In this document: in pieces, positions 1 through 10,631 of the stretch
Position numbering within the stretch: position 1 is the stretch's first letter
Layout of the letters: every line of letters begins with the position of its first letter
NCBI RefSeq assembly: GCF_902705885.1
Contig: NZ_CACSIP010000001.1
Coordinates: 320,683 to 384,682 of the forward strand
Length of the DNA: 64,000 nucleotides
Origin: Mycolicibacterium austroafricanum
Lineage (GTDB): Bacteria; Actinomycetota; Actinomycetes; Mycobacteriales; Mycobacteriaceae
Direction: 5' to 3'
The notes under the pieces: generated by a model
Told to the model about the DNA's origin: nothing
What the model saw: the letters and a program-made list of their open reading frames with translations, nothing else
Databases searched by the model: none
Made by a program: the position numbers and the translations under genes

Positions 1-1551
1 CCGCTTGTGCAGCTCGTCCTCCATCCGCAGCAGCCGGGTGGTCTCCTCCTCGGTCAGCTTGAACACCGGGATACCGGTCCAGTTGCCAAGAACCTCGGCG
101 ATCTGCTCGTCGTCGACCTCGGCGACCACATCGAGATCGCCTGAGCGCCACTGCTTCTCCCGCTCGGCCCGCTGTGCGACCAGGGTCTTCTCCCGGTCCC
201 GCAGGCTGGCCGCCTTCTCGAAGTCCTGCGCGTCGATCGCGGACTCCTTCTCCCGGCGCGCGTCGGCGATCTTCTCGTCGAACTCACGCAGGTCCGGCGG
301 AGCGGTCATCCGGCGAATCCGCATCCGGGCGCCGGCCTCGTCGATCAGGTCGATGGCCTTGTCCGGCAGGAAGCGGTCGTTGATGTAGCGGTCGGCCAGC
401 GTCGCGGCGGCCACCATCGCGCCGTCGGTGATCGAGACCCGGTGGTGCGCCTCGTAGCGGTCCCGCAGACCCTTGAGGATCTCGATTGTGTGCTCCACCG
501 TCGGTTCGCCGACCTGCACCGGCTGGAACCGGCGCTCGAGGGCAGCGTCCTTCTCGATGTACTTGCGGTACTCGTCGAGGGTGGTGGCACCGATGGTCTG
601 CAGCTCGCCGCGGGCCAGCTTCGGCTTCAGGATCGAGGCCGCGTCGATCGCGCCCTCGGCGGCACCCGCCCCGACGAGCGTGTGCAGCTCGTCGATGAAC
701 AGGATGATGTCACCACGGGTGTTGATCTCTTTGAGCACCTTCTTCAGGCGCTCCTCGAAGTCACCGCGGTAGCGGCTGCCCGCCACCAACGAACCGAGGT
801 CCAGCGTGTAGAGCTGCTTGTCCTTGAGCGTCTCGGGGACCTCGCCGTGCACGATTGCCTGCGCGAGGCCCTCGACGACGGCGGTCTTGCCGACGCCGGG
901 CTCACCGATCAGCACCGGGTTGTTCTTGGTGCGCCGGCTCAGCACCTGCATGACCCGCTCGATTTCCTTCTCCCGGCCGATGACCGGGTCGAGCTTGCCC
1001 TCCATCGCGGCGGCGGTCAGGTTGCGGCCGAACTGGTCGAGCACCAGCGAGGTGGACGGATTGCCCGCCTCGCCGCCACGGCCGCCGGTCCCGGCTTCCG
1101 CGGTCTCCTTGCCCTGGTAGCCGCTCAGCAGCTGGATGACCTGCTGGCGCACCCGGGTGAGCTCGGCGCCCAGCTTCACCAGCACCTGAGCCGCCACACC
1201 TTCACCCTCGCGGATCAGGCCGAGCAGGATGTGCTCGGTGCCGATGTAGTTGTGGCCCAGCTGCAGCGCCTCACGCAGGCTCAGCTCCAGCACCTTCTTG
1301 GCACGCGGCGTGAAGGGGATGTGGCCGGACGGCGCCTGCTGTCCCTGGCCGATGATCTCCTCGACCTGGCTGCGCACGCCCTCCAGGGAGATGCCCAGCG
1401 ACTCCAGCGACTTCGCGGCGACACCCTCACCCTCGTGAATGAGTCCCAGCAGGATGTGCTCGGTGCCGATGTAGTTGTGGTTGAGCATCCGGGCTTCTTC
1501 CTGAGCCAGGACGACAACCCGACGCGCACGGTCGGTGAATCTTTCGAACAT
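1..1551 (-). CDS. clpC1: ATP-dependent Clp protease ATPase subunit ClpC1 (3' end outside window)
   Basis: The first 517 residues of the AAA+ unfoldase that feeds substrates to ClpP1P2 in the cytosol. Seen: start [20 protein letters not shown], two tandem Clp-N repeats (about residues 1-75 and 76-145, each with [14 protein letters not shown]), then the first AAA+ module with Walker A GEPGVGKT at 216-223 and Walker B ILFIDELH, then the start of the middle domain. The ATG is at 1549-1551. The second AAA+ module and the C-terminus lie beyond the left edge. Identity is secure from near-invariant ClpC sequence and from lsr2 and lysS upstream, the usual mycobacterial order. The 289 bp between this gene and lsr2 holds no gene that I can see. 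Confidence 0.97.
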   Translation of the reverse strand, partial: MFERFTDRARRVVVLAQEEARMLNHNYIGTEHILLGLIHEGEGVAAKSLESLGISLEGVRSQVEEIIGQGQQAPSGHIPFTPRAKKVLELSLREALQLGHNYIGTEHILLGLIREGEGVAAQVLVKLGAELTRVRQQVIQLLSGYQGKETAEAGTGGRGGEAGNPSTSLVLDQFGRNLTAAAMEGKLDPVIGREKEIERVMQVLSRRTKNNPVLIGEPGVGKTAVVEGLAQAIVHGEVPETLKDKQLYTLDLGSLVAGSRYRGDFEERLKKVLKEINTRGDIILFIDELHTLVGAGAAEGAIDAASILKPKLARGELQTIGATTLDEYRKYIEKDAALERRFQPVQVGEPTVEHTIEILKGLRDRYEAHHRVSITDGAMVAAATLADRYINDRFLPDKAIDLIDEAGARMRIRRMTAPPDLREFDEKIADARREKESAIDAQDFEKAASLRDREKTLVAQRAEREKQWRSGDLDVVAEVDDEQIAEVLGNWTGIPVFKLTEEETTRLLRMEDELHKR

Positions 1552-1840
1552 CCGTGGTTACCTGCTCTCCATCGCATAGGTGGTACACCGCACAACAGCG
1601 CTTGCAAAACTGCAGTGGCTATGCACCTGCCGTCCACTCTAATGGGCGGCGGCCCCGGGTGCCCCGCCTGGAGGTCCTTCCAGAAGACAACGGAAGTGAC
1701 ATCTGACGTAAGAATCGGCCAGTACCCGGCGCTGCTAGGAGTAACGCACGGGCCCGCCGATTCGTTTCCCCTCGCGGATCACAACCGGTTCGCCAGCAGC
1801 GAACGCAGATCCGGGCCGGAAACTGTCCGGCAATCGGCCG

Positions 1841-2182
1841 CTAGCTTGCTGCGTGAAATGCGTCGATGACGTCGGCGGGGATCCTGCCGCGAGTGGAGAC
1901 ATTGTGGCCGTTGCGCCGGGCCCATTCCCTGATCGCCGCGCTCTGTTCGCGGTCGATCGCCGCGCGCCCGCGACCGGTGCCGACCGAACGGCCACGCCGT
2001 CGGCCACCGACCCGTCGACCGGCGTCCACCCACTGCTTCAAGTCGCTGCGGAGTTTGGCGGCGTTCTTGGCAGAGAGGTCGATCTCATAGCTCACGCCGT
2101 CGAGCCCGAATTCAACCGTCTCGTCGGCGGCGCCTTCTCCGTCGAAATCGTCGACCAACGTGACGGTGACCTTCTTGGCCAT
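1841..2182 (-). CDS. lsr2: Nucleoid-associated xenogeneic silencer Lsr2
   Basis: A 113-residue DNA-bridging protein that silences AT-rich DNA, the actinobacterial counterpart of H-NS. The N-terminal half ([20 protein letters not shown] through the [21 protein letters not shown] segment) is the oligomerisation domain. A basic linker rich in RRRGRS/GRGR follows. The C-terminal DNA-binding domain carries the AT-hook-like RGR in [17 protein letters not shown]. Length and sequence are typical of the family. It lies 109 bp downstream of lysS on the same strand; a GGGGA lies very close upstream of the ATG. It may have its own promoter in that gap, but I did not identify one. Confidence 0.97.
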   Translation of the reverse strand: MAKKVTVTLVDDFDGEGAADETVEFGLDGVSYEIDLSAKNAAKLRSDLKQWVDAGRRVGGRRRGRSVGTGRGRAAIDREQSAAIREWARRNGHNVSTRGRIPADVIDAFHAAS

Positions 2183-2291
2183 TTCCCCACTGCCCTTCCG
2201 TGCGCACTACTTTCTCGGGTGTGATCCCAAACCCCGGGACCAATGTGCCATAAAGGGGCCGCCCATTCAACAACGCATGAATCAGGGCCGT

Positions 2292-3830
2292 TCAGTTGCC
2301 GTGGCGACGAACAATAGGGAACAAAACTGTGTCCCTAATCGACAGGCCGGTGAGTGCCATCAACAAACGATCGATACCCATTCCCGTACCCGTTGTCGGC
2401 GGCATCGCATACTCGAGTGCGGCGAGGAAATCCTCGTCCAGTGCCATTGCCTCGTCGTCCCCCGCCGCCGCTGCCCGCGCCTGTGCCTCGAACCTCTCTC
2501 GCTGAATTACCGGGTCGATCAGCTCGGAGTAACCAGTCGCGAGCTCGATGTGGCGTACGTAGAGATCCCATTTCTCGGTGACACCGTCGATGCTGCGGTG
2601 CTCCCGGGTCAGTGGGGTGGTCTCGACGGGGAAGTCGCGCACGAACGTCGGCGCCCACAACTTGTCACCGACGGCGAATTCCCAGAGTTCTTCGACCAAT
2701 TTCCCGTGGCCGAATCCGCGGTCCCGGGGAATCTCGACTCCCAAGCCGTCGGCAATCTGCCAAAGTCGCTCCACCCCGGTCTGCGGCGTGATCTCTTCTC
2801 CGAGTGCTTCGGACAATGACGGATACATTTGAATGGTCTGCCATTCACCGCCGAGATCGTAGACAGTCCCGTCAGGCAACGGCACCTCACGTGTCCCGAT
2901 GGCCTCATCGGCAACTTCTTGAATGAGTTCCCGCGTCGTCTTCGCAGAATCGTCGTACGTGCCGTAGGCCTGATATGTCTCCAACATCGCGAATTCCGGT
3001 GAATGAGTGGAATCAGCCCCTTCGTTTCGGAAGACCCGATTCAGCTCGAAGACCCTGTCGAATCCACCGACCACACACCGCTTCAGAAAAAGTTCCGGCG
3101 CGATCCGCAAGTAGAGGTCGGAATCGAGTGCATTGGAGTGCGTGACGAACGGCCGCGCGGCGGCCCCGCCGGCCAGCGTCTGCAGAATCGGCGTCTCCAC
3201 TTCCAGGAATCCACGGCGCTCCAGCGCAGCGCGCACCGCACGCACCACGGCCACCCGCTGCCGGGCGACGGCCCTGGCCTCCGGGCGGACGATCAGGTCG
3301 ACGTAGCGCTGCCGGACCCGGGCCTCCTCACTGAGTTCCTTGTGGGCGACAGGCAGCGGCCGCAACGCCTTGGAGGCGATTTGCCAGGAGTCTGCGAGCA
3401 CAGACAGTTCGCCGCGACGGGAACTGATCACCTCGCCGTGCACGAACACGATGTCACCGAGGTCGACGTCGGCCTTCCAGGCGTCCAGCGATTCCCGTCC
3501 CACCTGATCGAGGCTGATCATGGCCTGGAGCTGGGCTCCGTCGCCTTCCTGCAGTGTGGCGAAGCACAGTTTTCCGGAGTTGCGGGCGAAGATGACCCGG
3601 CCGGCCACCCCCACCTGCTGACCGGTGCCGGTGTCCGTCGGCAGGTCCGGGTAGGCCTCGCGGACCTCGGCGAGGCTGTGGGTCCGGGGCACCTCGACGG
3701 GATACGGGTCACGTCCCTCGGCGAGCAATCGCTCGCGCTTGTCCTGGCGGATCCGGAACTGTTCGGGAACGTCGCGTGCCTCGTCGGAATCGGCATCGCC
3801 GGAATCGGGGTGGGCGTCGGGGGGTGTCAC
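2292..3830 (-). CDS. lysS: Lysyl-tRNA synthetase, class II
   Basis: A 512-residue class II enzyme that charges tRNA-Lys in the cytosol. The N-terminal OB-fold anticodon-binding domain (about residues 70-180) includes [18 protein letters not shown]. The catalytic domain has motif 2 ([16 protein letters not shown]) and motif 3 near the C-terminus ([15 protein letters not shown]). The start is GTG at 3828-3830, giving [18 protein letters not shown], a mildly acidic extension before the conserved [13 protein letters not shown] plus-strand gene begins only 23 bp away, so the promoters of the two divergent genes must overlap each other or the coding regions. Position next to lsr2 and clpC1 is as in M. 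tuberculosis. Confidence 0.97.
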   Translation of the reverse strand: MTPPDAHPDSGDADSDEARDVPEQFRIRQDKRERLLAEGRDPYPVEVPRTHSLAEVREAYPDLPTDTGTGQQVGVAGRVIFARNSGKLCFATLQEGDGAQLQAMISLDQVGRESLDAWKADVDLGDIVFVHGEVISSRRGELSVLADSWQIASKALRPLPVAHKELSEEARVRQRYVDLIVRPEARAVARQRVAVVRAVRAALERRGFLEVETPILQTLAGGAAARPFVTHSNALDSDLYLRIAPELFLKRCVVGGFDRVFELNRVFRNEGADSTHSPEFAMLETYQAYGTYDDSAKTTRELIQEVADEAIGTREVPLPDGTVYDLGGEWQTIQMYPSLSEALGEEITPQTGVERLWQIADGLGVEIPRDRGFGHGKLVEELWEFAVGDKLWAPTFVRDFPVETTPLTREHRSIDGVTEKWDLYVRHIELATGYSELIDPVIQRERFEAQARAAAAGDDEAMALDEDFLAALEYAMPPTTGTGMGIDRLLMALTGLSIRDTVLFPIVRRHGN

Positions 3831-3853
3831 GACGTGCCAGCTTAAATGAACAG

Positions 3854-5116
3854 ATGGCCGGGTCCCTCAACGCGCCGATCAACCGGGTGGCGGTACAGGC
3901 TCTTGCTCACCAGCCGCTGGACGTCGGCTTCAAGGGGATTCCGGCCCGGTGGTGGGGTCATACATCCGCCGAGATCGTCGCCCGCGCGCCACGGTTTTCC
4001 GGCGAGGGTGCCTTCGGGCCGGTGTGTGTGCTGGACGCCGACGCGGTCACCCACAATCTCGCTGCGATGGCGTCGTGGTGCCGCGAGCGCGGGGTGCAGC
4101 TCGCTCCGCACGGCAAGACCCACATGTCGCCGCAGCTGGCCACCCGCCAGCTCGACGCCGGCGCCTGCGCGATCTCGGTGGCCACCATCGGCCAGGCGGC
4201 TGTCTACCGCGCCTTCGGTGTCCGCGATCTGGTGCTGGCCAACGAACTGGTCGACGACGCCGGGCTGGCATGGCTGGCTGCCGAACTGGATCGCGACGAG
4301 ACGTTCGGGTTCACGTGCTGGGTCGACTCGGTGCGTGGCGTCGAGCTGATGACCGCGGCGCTGGCAGGTGCCGGGCGAGCCGTCGACGTGTGTGTCGAGG
4401 TGGGGCTGGCGGGCGGGCGCAGCGGCTGCCGCTCCCGCGGCGCCACCGACGAGGTGGCACGTGCCGCAGCGGCTTCACCGCGGCTGCGCCTGGTCGGCGT
4501 CGCCGGCTACGAAGCTGCGCTCGGGCAGGACCTGGCCCCGGCGGCGATGTCGGCCGTGGCAGATCATCTCGCCGAGGTGCGGTCGGCGGTGATCCGGCTC
4601 GCCCCGCTGTTCGAGACCGACAGCGTCGTGGCCACCGCCGGCGGCAGCACGTACTTCGACGCGGTCACCGAGGCGTTGACGGGCTGGCCCGACCGGATGT
4701 CGGTGCGCACGATCCTGCGCAGCGGCTGCTACCTCACCCATGATCACGGGTTGTACGCGCGGACCTCACCGCTGACCCGCGGCGGGTCGCCGGGATTACG
4801 ACCGGCCCTGCAGGTGCGGGCTCAGGTGGTGTCGCGGCCCGAAAGCGATCTGGCGATCCTGACGATGGGCCGCCGCGACGTGGCGTTCGACCAGGGAATG
4901 CCCATCCCGCTCGAGCTGACCGACAGCGAGGTCACCAAGCTCAACGACCAACACGCGTTCCTGCGGCTGGGTCCCCGGGACCGCTCCACCGCGCCGGTCG
5001 GTGCGTGGCTGCGGTTCGGCATCTCACATCCCTGCACGGTGTTCGACAAGTGGCGGCTGATTCCGGAAGTGGACGGCGACGACCGGGTGGTCGACCTGAT
5101 CCGCACGATCTTCTGA
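3854..5116 (+). CDS. PLP-dependent D-threonine aldolase / D-serine dehydratase-like protein
   Basis: A 420-residue protein of the alanine racemase N-terminal / D-serine dehydratase-like C-terminal family (DSD1, low-specificity D-threonine aldolase, 'amino acid deaminase'). The probable PLP Schiff-base lysine is K88 in [11 protein letters not shown]. The C-terminal metal site is [13 protein letters not shown] (H392, C394), the hallmark of the zinc-dependent DSD1 fold. The ATG at 3854 follows lysS on the opposite strand by 23 bp; upstream in-frame starts would overlap lysS and are arginine-rich antisense. The stop is 6 bp from the convergent coaX stop. M. tuberculosis has an unrelated small gene (Rv3599c) here, so this looks like a local gain. 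The exact D-amino-acid substrate cannot be read from sequence. Confidence 0.85.
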   Translation: MAGSLNAPINRVAVQALAHQPLDVGFKGIPARWWGHTSAEIVARAPRFSGEGAFGPVCVLDADAVTHNLAAMASWCRERGVQLAPHGKTHMSPQLATRQLDAGACAISVATIGQAAVYRAFGVRDLVLANELVDDAGLAWLAAELDRDETFGFTCWVDSVRGVELMTAALAGAGRAVDVCVEVGLAGGRSGCRSRGATDEVARAAAASPRLRLVGVAGYEAALGQDLAPAAMSAVADHLAEVRSAVIRLAPLFETDSVVATAGGSTYFDAVTEALTGWPDRMSVRTILRSGCYLTHDHGLYARTSPLTRGGSPGLRPALQVRAQVVSRPESDLAILTMGRRDVAFDQGMPIPLELTDSEVTKLNDQHAFLRLGPRDRSTAPVGAWLRFGISHPCTVFDKWRLIPEVDGDDRVVDLIRTIF

Positions 5117-5122
5117 GGCGGC

Positions 5123-5938
5123 TCAGCGCGCCTGGCGCAGCTTGCCCCGCTGGCTGTCGCGGTTGCGCTCGAAGACCAGCCGCAGCCCGTCCAGCGTCAG
5201 GTGCCGGTCGAAGTGCTCGACGGACTGCACGTCGGAAAGCACCAGGGGTGCACCGTGTCCGGTCGCGACTACCGCCACGTCGTCGCCCCCGAAGCCGTCG
5301 ACGTCCTCACGCACCCTTTTCACCAAACCGTCCACCAGCCCGGCGAAGCCGAACACCGCGCCGGCCTGCATGCACTCGACGGTGTTCTTTCCCACCACCG
5401 AACGGGGCCGGGTCAGCTCGACGCGCCGTAGCGCCGCCGACCGGGCGGCCGCCGCGTCGGAGGACACCTGCACGCCGGGAGCGATCGCGCCGCCGAGGAA
5501 CTCGCCCTTCGCCGACACCACATCGACACAGATCGACGCTCCGAAGTCCACCACGATCGCCGCTGACCGGTATTTGTGGTAGGCCGCAAGGCAATTGACG
5601 ATTCGGTCGGCACCCACTTCTTTCGGGTTGTCGACCAGCAGCGGGATGCCGGTGCGCACACCGGGTTCGATCAGGACATGGGGCACCGACGGCCAGTACT
5701 GCTCGAGCATCAGCCGCACTTCGTGCAACACCGAGGGCACGGTCGACAGGCCGGCGGCTCCGGTGAGCCTCTCGGCGTCCTCTCCGATCAGCCCGTCGAT
5801 GGTCAGCGCCAGTTCGTCGGCGGTCACCTCGGCCTCGGTGCGGATCCGCCAGTGGTGAACCACCTTGGCGTGTTCACCGGAGCCGGAGATCAGACCGACG
5901 ACGGTGTGGGTGTTGCGGACGTCTATCGCGAGGAGCAC
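5123..5938 (-). CDS. coaX: Type III pantothenate kinase
   Basis: A 271-residue ASKHA-fold kinase that phosphorylates pantothenate, the first committed step of CoA synthesis. Seen: the N-terminal phosphate loop [12 protein letters not shown] (the mycobacterial DVRNT variant of DxGNT), VGADRIVNC, and the second nucleotide loop [11 protein letters not shown]. Length matches the family. It is the last gene of the minus-strand pantothenate run, 4 bp downstream of panD, so it is probably cotranscribed with panC and panD. In mycobacteria CoaA usually carries the main flux, and CoaX activity in M. tuberculosis has been questioned; that is family knowledge, not visible here. Confidence 0.95.
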   Translation of the reverse strand: MLLAIDVRNTHTVVGLISGSGEHAKVVHHWRIRTEAEVTADELALTIDGLIGEDAERLTGAAGLSTVPSVLHEVRLMLEQYWPSVPHVLIEPGVRTGIPLLVDNPKEVGADRIVNCLAAYHKYRSAAIVVDFGASICVDVVSAKGEFLGGAIAPGVQVSSDAAAARSAALRRVELTRPRSVVGKNTVECMQAGAVFGFAGLVDGLVKRVREDVDGFGGDDVAVVATGHGAPLVLSDVQSVEHFDRHLTLDGLRLVFERNRDSQRGKLRQAR

Positions 5939-5942
5939 GCCA

Positions 5943-6350
5943 TCACCTCGGTGACATCAACTCGGAGGCGTCCGGCGGCACATGCGCCGGATCGGCACCG
6001 ATGTCGACCTGCCGGTTGTCGGCATCGACGAACACCACCCGCGGCTGATAGGACCTGGCCTCGGCGTCCTCCATCGTGCCGTAGGCGATCAGGATCACCA
6101 GATCGCCGGGGTGGATCAGATGGGCTGCGGCGCCGTTGATGCCGATCACGCCACTGCCGCGCCGGCCGGTGATCACATAGGTGACCAGGCGCGCGCCGTT
6201 GTCGATGTCGACGATGGTGACCTGCTCCCCCTCGATCAGATCGGCGGCGTCCATCAGATCTGCGTCCACCGTCACCGAACCGACGTAGTGCAGATCGGCC
6301 TGCGTCACCGTGGCGCGGTGGATCTTCGACTTCAGCATCGTGCGTAACAT
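5943..6350 (-). CDS. panD: Aspartate 1-decarboxylase proenzyme
   Basis: Makes beta-alanine for pantothenate. It is a self-cleaving pyruvoyl enzyme: the Gly24-Ser25 bond in [13 protein letters not shown] is cut and Ser25 becomes the pyruvoyl group. The ATG at 6348-6350 gives [20 protein letters not shown], which places Ser at 25 as in known PanD proteins. A TTG 12 bp upstream is part of the Shine-Dalgarno itself (GGAGGAACTG before ATG), so I reject it. The panC stop and this ATG overlap as TGATG, indicating translational coupling. The C-terminal tail, after [14 protein letters not shown], is short. Confidence 0.97.
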   Translation of the reverse strand: MLRTMLKSKIHRATVTQADLHYVGSVTVDADLMDAADLIEGEQVTIVDIDNGARLVTYVITGRRGSGVIGINGAAAHLIHPGDLVILIAYGTMEDAEARSYQPRVVFVDADNRQVDIGADPAHVPPDASELMSPR

Positions 6351-7294
6351 CAGTTCCTCCAAGGCAGTTCGTGGCTCTGACCAGATGGGACCTGCGGATG
6401 GCCGTCGATGCCGGTGCCCGCCCCGATGTCGACGGCGATGTTGTCGAGCAGCCGGGTGCGCCCGAGCCTGGCGGCCACCAGCATCCGGCCCTGACCTTCG
6501 GCGGGCGCCGGTCCCAGCATCGGGTCACGCACCTCGAGGTAGTCGACCTCGAGGGCGGGCACCTCGTCGAGCACCGCACCGGCGGCGTCCAGCGCGGCCG
6601 ACACCCCCGTCGACGCCCCGTACATCCCCGCGAGCAGTGCCGCCGACAACGCACCTGCCTGCTCCCGTTCGACGGGGTCGAGGTAGCGGTTGCGTGACGA
6701 CATCGCCAGCCCGTCGGCTTCGCGGACGATGGGCACCCCGACCACGGCGACGTCCAGGTTCAGGTCGGTGACCATCTGCCGGATCAGCGTCAACTGCTGA
6801 TAGTCCTTCTCCCCGAAGAATGCGCGATCGGGGTGCACAGCGTTGAAGAGTTTGAGCACGACGGTCAGCACGCCGGCGAAATGTGTTGGCCGCGCGGCGC
6901 CTTCGAGTTCGGCTCCCAGAGGCCCGGGCACCACGGTGGTGCGGCTGCCCTCGGGGTACATGTCCTCGGCGGTCGGGGTGAACGCGATCTCGACACCCTC
7001 GGCCCGCAGCGCAGCGAGATCGTCGGACAGCGTGCGCGGGTACGCGTCGAGGTCCTCGCCGGCCCCGAACTGCAGGGGGTTGACGAAGATCGACACCACG
7101 ACCACGGCACCCGGCACCCGATTTGCGGCACGGATCAACGTCAGGTGGCCCTCGTGTAGGGCTCCCATCGTCGGCACCAGCATGATCCTGCGTCCGGTGG
7201 CCCGCAGCGCCCGGGTCACGTCGGAGACCTCACGCGGTCGCGCGTACACGTTGAGCTGACCCGCGGCGAACTTCGGGGGGTTGCGTCCGGTCAC
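6350..7294 (-). CDS. panC: Pantothenate synthetase
   Basis: A 314-residue ATP-dependent ligase joining pantoate and beta-alanine. Signature motifs are all present: [11 protein letters not shown] (HxGH nucleotide site), [25 protein letters not shown], and the KMSKS-like segment [12 protein letters not shown]. The GTG start at 7292-7294 overlaps the upstream DUF2520 gene stop as GTGA, and the stop overlaps the panD start as TGATG. The operon therefore couples three consecutive products. The C-terminal tail [13 protein letters not shown] is slightly longer than the conserved domain. Confidence 0.97.
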   Translation of the reverse strand: MTGRNPPKFAAGQLNVYARPREVSDVTRALRATGRRIMLVPTMGALHEGHLTLIRAANRVPGAVVVVSIFVNPLQFGAGEDLDAYPRTLSDDLAALRAEGVEIAFTPTAEDMYPEGSRTTVVPGPLGAELEGAARPTHFAGVLTVVLKLFNAVHPDRAFFGEKDYQQLTLIRQMVTDLNLDVAVVGVPIVREADGLAMSSRNRYLDPVEREQAGALSAALLAGMYGASTGVSAALDAAGAVLDEVPALEVDYLEVRDPMLGPAPAEGQGRMLVAARLGRTRLLDNIAVDIGAGTGIDGHPQVPSGQSHELPWRN

Positions 7295-8238
7295 GATCGC
7301 CCTGCCTCCGTCAGTACCTCGAACACCGCATCGGGTGCGTGCGCGCGCTGTGCGGTGCGGTGCGAATTCGTCCGATACGCCCGCGCCAGGTCCGGACCCA
7401 CTTCGTCGAGCGCCTGCAGATGGCCGGCGACCGCGGCGGCGTCACCGCGGGCGACCGGCCCCGTCAGCGCGGCCTGACCCCGCTGCAGCGCGTTCTCCAG
7501 CGACGCCCGCGCCAGCGGACCGATGATCCGTTCGGCGATTCCCCCCGGGGCGTCCCCGACGGGCTCCTGGCCCAACAACTCCTGGCCTGACAACGCCGCG
7601 CGCAACGCCTCGACGGCGTCGAGCACGACGGTGACGAGATGGTTGCTGGAGTGCGCCAACGCGGCGTGGTAGAGGGTTCGGGCGTCCTCGCGGACCCGGA
7701 ACGGTTCACCACCGATCTCGAGCACCAGCGACTGCGCGACGGCATAGCCGATCTCATCGGCGGCGGTGATGCCGAAACAGGTACCGCGCAACCGGTCGAG
7801 ATCCTCCGGCGTGCCGGCGAAGGTCATCGCCGGGTGGATGGCCAACGCGATGCATCCCTGCTCGGCCAGCGGGGCCAGCACCGCGACCCCGTTGGCGCCC
7901 GAGGTGTGGACGACGATGGTGGCCGGCCGTACCACCCCGGTGGCGGCCAGCCCCTTCACCAGCGCCGGCAATTCCGCGTCGGGAACCGCCAGCAGCAGCA
8001 ACTCAGCGCGGGCGGCCACCTCGTCGACCGGAAGCACCGGGGTGTCGGGGAGCCACTGTCGGGCCCGTTGCCGCGACGCACTCGACACCGCGCTACAGCC
8101 CACGACGACGTGTTCGGCGCGTTCCAGCGCCGCACCCAGGGCGGTGCCCACCCGGCCGGCAGAGATGACACCGATGGTGAGGCGTGCCGGGCGGAGTCCG
8201 TCGTGGGGAGCGCTCCCGCCGGCGGGGGGCTGCAGCAT
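7291..8238 (-). CDS. Rossmann-like DUF2520 dehydrogenase-type protein (Rv3603c-like)
   Basis: A 315-residue protein with an N-terminal NAD(P)-binding Rossmann fold: the glycine-rich loop [18 protein letters not shown] lies at about residues 21-38. A helical C-terminal DUF2520 domain contains [17 protein letters not shown]. The layout resembles ketopantoate reductases and F420/6-phosphogluconate-type dehydrogenases. It sits directly upstream of panC with a GTGA overlap, and no other panE candidate is visible in this pantothenate cluster. That makes a role in ketopantoate reduction plausible but unproven. The ATG at 8236-8238 is 80 bp downstream of the preceding gene. Confidence 0.85.
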   Translation of the reverse strand: MLQPPAGGSAPHDGLRPARLTIGVISAGRVGTALGAALERAEHVVVGCSAVSSASRQRARQWLPDTPVLPVDEVAARAELLLLAVPDAELPALVKGLAATGVVRPATIVVHTSGANGVAVLAPLAEQGCIALAIHPAMTFAGTPEDLDRLRGTCFGITAADEIGYAVAQSLVLEIGGEPFRVREDARTLYHAALAHSSNHLVTVVLDAVEALRAALSGQELLGQEPVGDAPGGIAERIIGPLARASLENALQRGQAALTGPVARGDAAAVAGHLQALDEVGPDLARAYRTNSHRTAQRAHAPDAVFEVLTEAGRS

Positions 8239-8318
8239 CGCAGACGACCTCGCAGATTCTGATGGCTTCGTTCCGGTCCCGCGTCGCGCAGGTACCGGAC
8301 GGTCGCTACGAGACTAGC

Positions 8319-9542
8319 TCAATCCTCCCGGCGCCTACGCCGACCGCCTCCCGACGGCGTCGCCTGCAACCGTGCCATCAACTCTGCGACCGACTGGCCA
8401 CCGGTGTGGGCACCACCGGACGAATCCTCGTCCTCGTGCTCTTCCGGTTCGGCGGGCGGCGGCGGAGCGGCCTGCGGCGGTGCGGCGGCCGCGTCGACGT
8501 AGTGCCGGCCACGCGGCGGTTCGGCCGGTGCGTCGTCCGCCCGACGTCTGCCCACGTACTCACCCGGACCGCCGTTGCCCCCGGGTGGCGCTGCCCGGTT
8601 GCCGCCCGGCATCCACTGCCCCTCGGGAGGAGCCGGTTGCCACTGGGGGGCCGCAGGCGCAGCCGGTCCGGGCGCACGCGGCGGTGGGGCCGGCGGTGGG
8701 GCCGGCGCAGCGGGCGGAGCCGGCGGCGGGAGCCACGGGAAGTGCGGCTCGGGCGTGGGCGGGACGTTGCGCGGCGGCGGGGCGGGTGGTGCTTCCCACC
8801 GCCGGCCGGCGGTCTCGTCGGGTCGATACATTCCGGTCCGGGCACCTTCGGAGAATCTGCGGTGCGCGCCGCCGGCCTCATCGGCGGTGGACACCCGTTC
8901 CTCGTCCGGGGGGTGCGGTTCGGCGGGGACGTCGATGATCGGGCTCTCCTCGGTGTCCGGAGCGTGGGATCCCGCATCGGACACCTCGTCGACATCCTCG
9001 GTGTCGATCCGGCTGCTGCGGACTCGTCCCGCGGTGTCCGTGCCGGGAGTCCATCCGCCCAACTCCCGGGAGTCACTGCTGCGATCCGTTTCGATCGCGT
9101 GCCGATGCGACAGGTCGGTGTCGAAGAGGTACTCCAGGTTCGCACGCAGGGCGGCCAGTTCTGCCCGCAACGCCGACACCTCGTCGGCTGACTCCGCGCG
9201 CAACTCGGAGGCCAGCTCACGGCGCAGCTGCGCCTCCACCGCGAGCTCGTACTCCCGACGCGCCGAGATCTCGCGGTCGAGCTGCAGGTCGTAAACCAAC
9301 TTGAGGTCGCGCACCTTGGCCTGGTCGGTATCGCTCTGCCTGCGGTAGATCACCGACACGAACGCGGCCACCACCGCGGCCCACAGCGACAGGATCACCG
9401 CGAGCTTCAGCAACTCCACCCGGTTGGTGAAAACCAGAGCCGAACTCGCCGCGATGGCGAGCACCAGCAACACCGACATCAAGATCCAACCGGGCCGACG
9501 GGCGCCGCGCCTGATACGCGCGCCACGGGTCGGATCGGTCAT
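8319..9542 (-). CDS. DUF6779-type membrane protein with proline-rich tail (Rv3604c-like)
   Basis: A protein of about 407 residues with two N-terminal membrane segments (WILMSVLLVLAIAASSALVF and LLKLAVILSLWAAVVAAFVSV). A charged, probably coiled-coil region follows (residues about 75-150, rich in DLQLDREISARREYELAVEA). The rest is a long low-complexity Pro/Ala-rich cytoplasmic tail ending in basic residues. I chose the ATG at 9540-9542 (MTDPTRGARIRRG) because the basic stretch then directly precedes the first membrane helix. An in-frame ATG at 9569 would add nine residues. Function unknown. Conserved position between the fol genes and panC suggests cotranscription rather than shared chemistry. 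Confidence 0.8.
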   Translation of the reverse strand: MTDPTRGARIRRGARRPGWILMSVLLVLAIAASSALVFTNRVELLKLAVILSLWAAVVAAFVSVIYRRQSDTDQAKVRDLKLVYDLQLDREISARREYELAVEAQLRRELASELRAESADEVSALRAELAALRANLEYLFDTDLSHRHAIETDRSSDSRELGGWTPGTDTAGRVRSSRIDTEDVDEVSDAGSHAPDTEESPIIDVPAEPHPPDEERVSTADEAGGAHRRFSEGARTGMYRPDETAGRRWEAPPAPPPRNVPPTPEPHFPWLPPPAPPAAPAPPPAPPPRAPGPAAPAAPQWQPAPPEGQWMPGGNRAAPPGGNGGPGEYVGRRRADDAPAEPPRGRHYVDAAAAPPQAAPPPPAEPEEHEDEDSSGGAHTGGQSVAELMARLQATPSGGGRRRRRED

Positions 9543-9619
9543 GGGCCGACTGTACCCGCCACAGGTCATCTAGCGTGTCGACCTCTGCGGCGATTCGGCA
9601 GGTCCGCCAGCCGAATCGG

Positions 9620-10096
9620 TCAGCCGGGTGCCGCGTCGGCGTTCTCCGGCGGCTCGTCGGGAGACCTGCAGCAATGCTGCAGCCACAGCGCCGCGACGAC
9701 CAGTGCGAGCGCACACAGCGCGGCCACCACCGAGCCCGGGGCGTCCTCGGCCGCCACCCGCAGGGCACTGCGGCGGGGCAGGAGGTAGACCGCCACGGCC
9801 AGCCACCAGCCCAGCACGACGCTGCCCATCCACGCCGACGCCTTGGCGATCACCACCGACCGCGCGACCGCCAGCGGGTGCAGCCGGCCGAGCCCCACCC
9901 CGACCTCGCCGTCACGGATCCGGGCGCGGACATAAAAACCCCAGCCCGCGATGGCGACCGCGACGCCGAGAAGCGACACCCCGGTCCACACGGTGATCGG
10001 CGGGAACCACCGGTACACGACGCGCACCAGCAGGTAACCCACCACCGCGGTCACCAGGACGGCGGCAACCAGATCGCGCAGACGAGTGGGTCCCAT
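9620..10096 (-). CDS. DUF3180 membrane protein (Rv3605c-like)
   Basis: A 158-residue integral membrane protein with four predicted helices: LVAAVLVTAVVGYLLVRVV, VWTGVSLLGVAVAIAGWGF, SAWMGSVVLGWWLAVAVYLL and SVVAALCALALVVAALWLQ. A conserved loop (LGRLHPLAVARSVVIAKASA) separates the pairs. It starts 7 bp after the folK stop and is part of the fol-pan operon. Members occur next to folK across actinobacteria, but no function has been assigned that I know of. Confidence 0.88.
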   Translation of the reverse strand: MGPTRLRDLVAAVLVTAVVGYLLVRVVYRWFPPITVWTGVSLLGVAVAIAGWGFYVRARIRDGEVGVGLGRLHPLAVARSVVIAKASAWMGSVVLGWWLAVAVYLLPRRSALRVAAEDAPGSVVAALCALALVVAALWLQHCCRSPDEPPENADAAPG

Positions 10097-10103
10097 CAGC
10101 CGG

Positions 10104-10631
10104 TCAGCGCTCGTTTCCGAGGTGCAGCGTCAACTCGGTGCGCCTCACGCCGGCGCGCTCGGCCGGGTCGACCGCCTCGACGAGTTCCCCGACGGCGCGC
10201 GACCGACCCGCCACGCCCAGGGTGGCGTGCGGATCGGCCGCCAGCCACGGCACCAGCACGAACGCCCGCACGTGCGCGTAGGGGTGCGGCAGCGTCAGCT
10301 CCTCGTCCTCGACGGTCAGCTCCACGCCGGAGTCTCGGCACGTGACGAGGTCGACGTCCAGCGTCCGGGGCCCCCAGCGCTGCTCACGTACCCGCTGTGC
10401 GGCGTCCTCGAGTTCGTGAGCCCAGCGCAACCAGCCGTGCGGATCGAGGGCCGGGTCGTCGGCGAGGACCACGGCGTTGAGGAACGGGCCCTGTTCGACG
10501 CCGCCCCATGCCGCGGTCTCGTACACCGGCGACACCGTCATCGCCGCTCGGCCGAGGCCGTCGAGAACCGACTGCAGCCAACGCAACCGGTCTCCGACAT
10601 TGGAGCCGATGGACAACACCACCGCTGTCAC
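10104..10631 (-). CDS. folK: 6-hydroxymethyl-dihydropterin pyrophosphokinase
   Basis: A 175-residue enzyme that transfers pyrophosphate from ATP to 6-hydroxymethyl-7,8-dihydropterin, giving the substrate for FolP. Seen: [14 protein letters not shown] at the N-terminus, the metal/ATP segment [12 protein letters not shown], and [15 protein letters not shown]. The GTG start at 10629-10631 overlaps the folB stop as GTGA. Length is typical of HPPK. Confidence 0.96.
   Translation of the reverse strand: MTAVVLSIGSNVGDRLRWLQSVLDGLGRAAMTVSPVYETAAWGGVEQGPFLNAVVLADDPALDPHGWLRWAHELEDAAQRVREQRWGPRTLDVDLVTCRDSGVELTVEDEELTLPHPYAHVRAFVLVPWLAADPHATLGVAGRSRAVGELVEAVDPAERAGVRRTELTLHLGNER

Noticed and set aside
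3776..3853. Upstream start for the D-threonine aldolase-like gene
   Set aside because: It would overlap lysS and add an Arg-rich antisense peptide with no conservation; ATG 3854 fits the family.
6350..6362. TTG start for panD 12 bp upstream of the ATG
   Set aside because: The TTGGAGGAACTG is the Shine-Dalgarno; the ATG places Ser at position 25 as required for the pyruvoyl enzyme.
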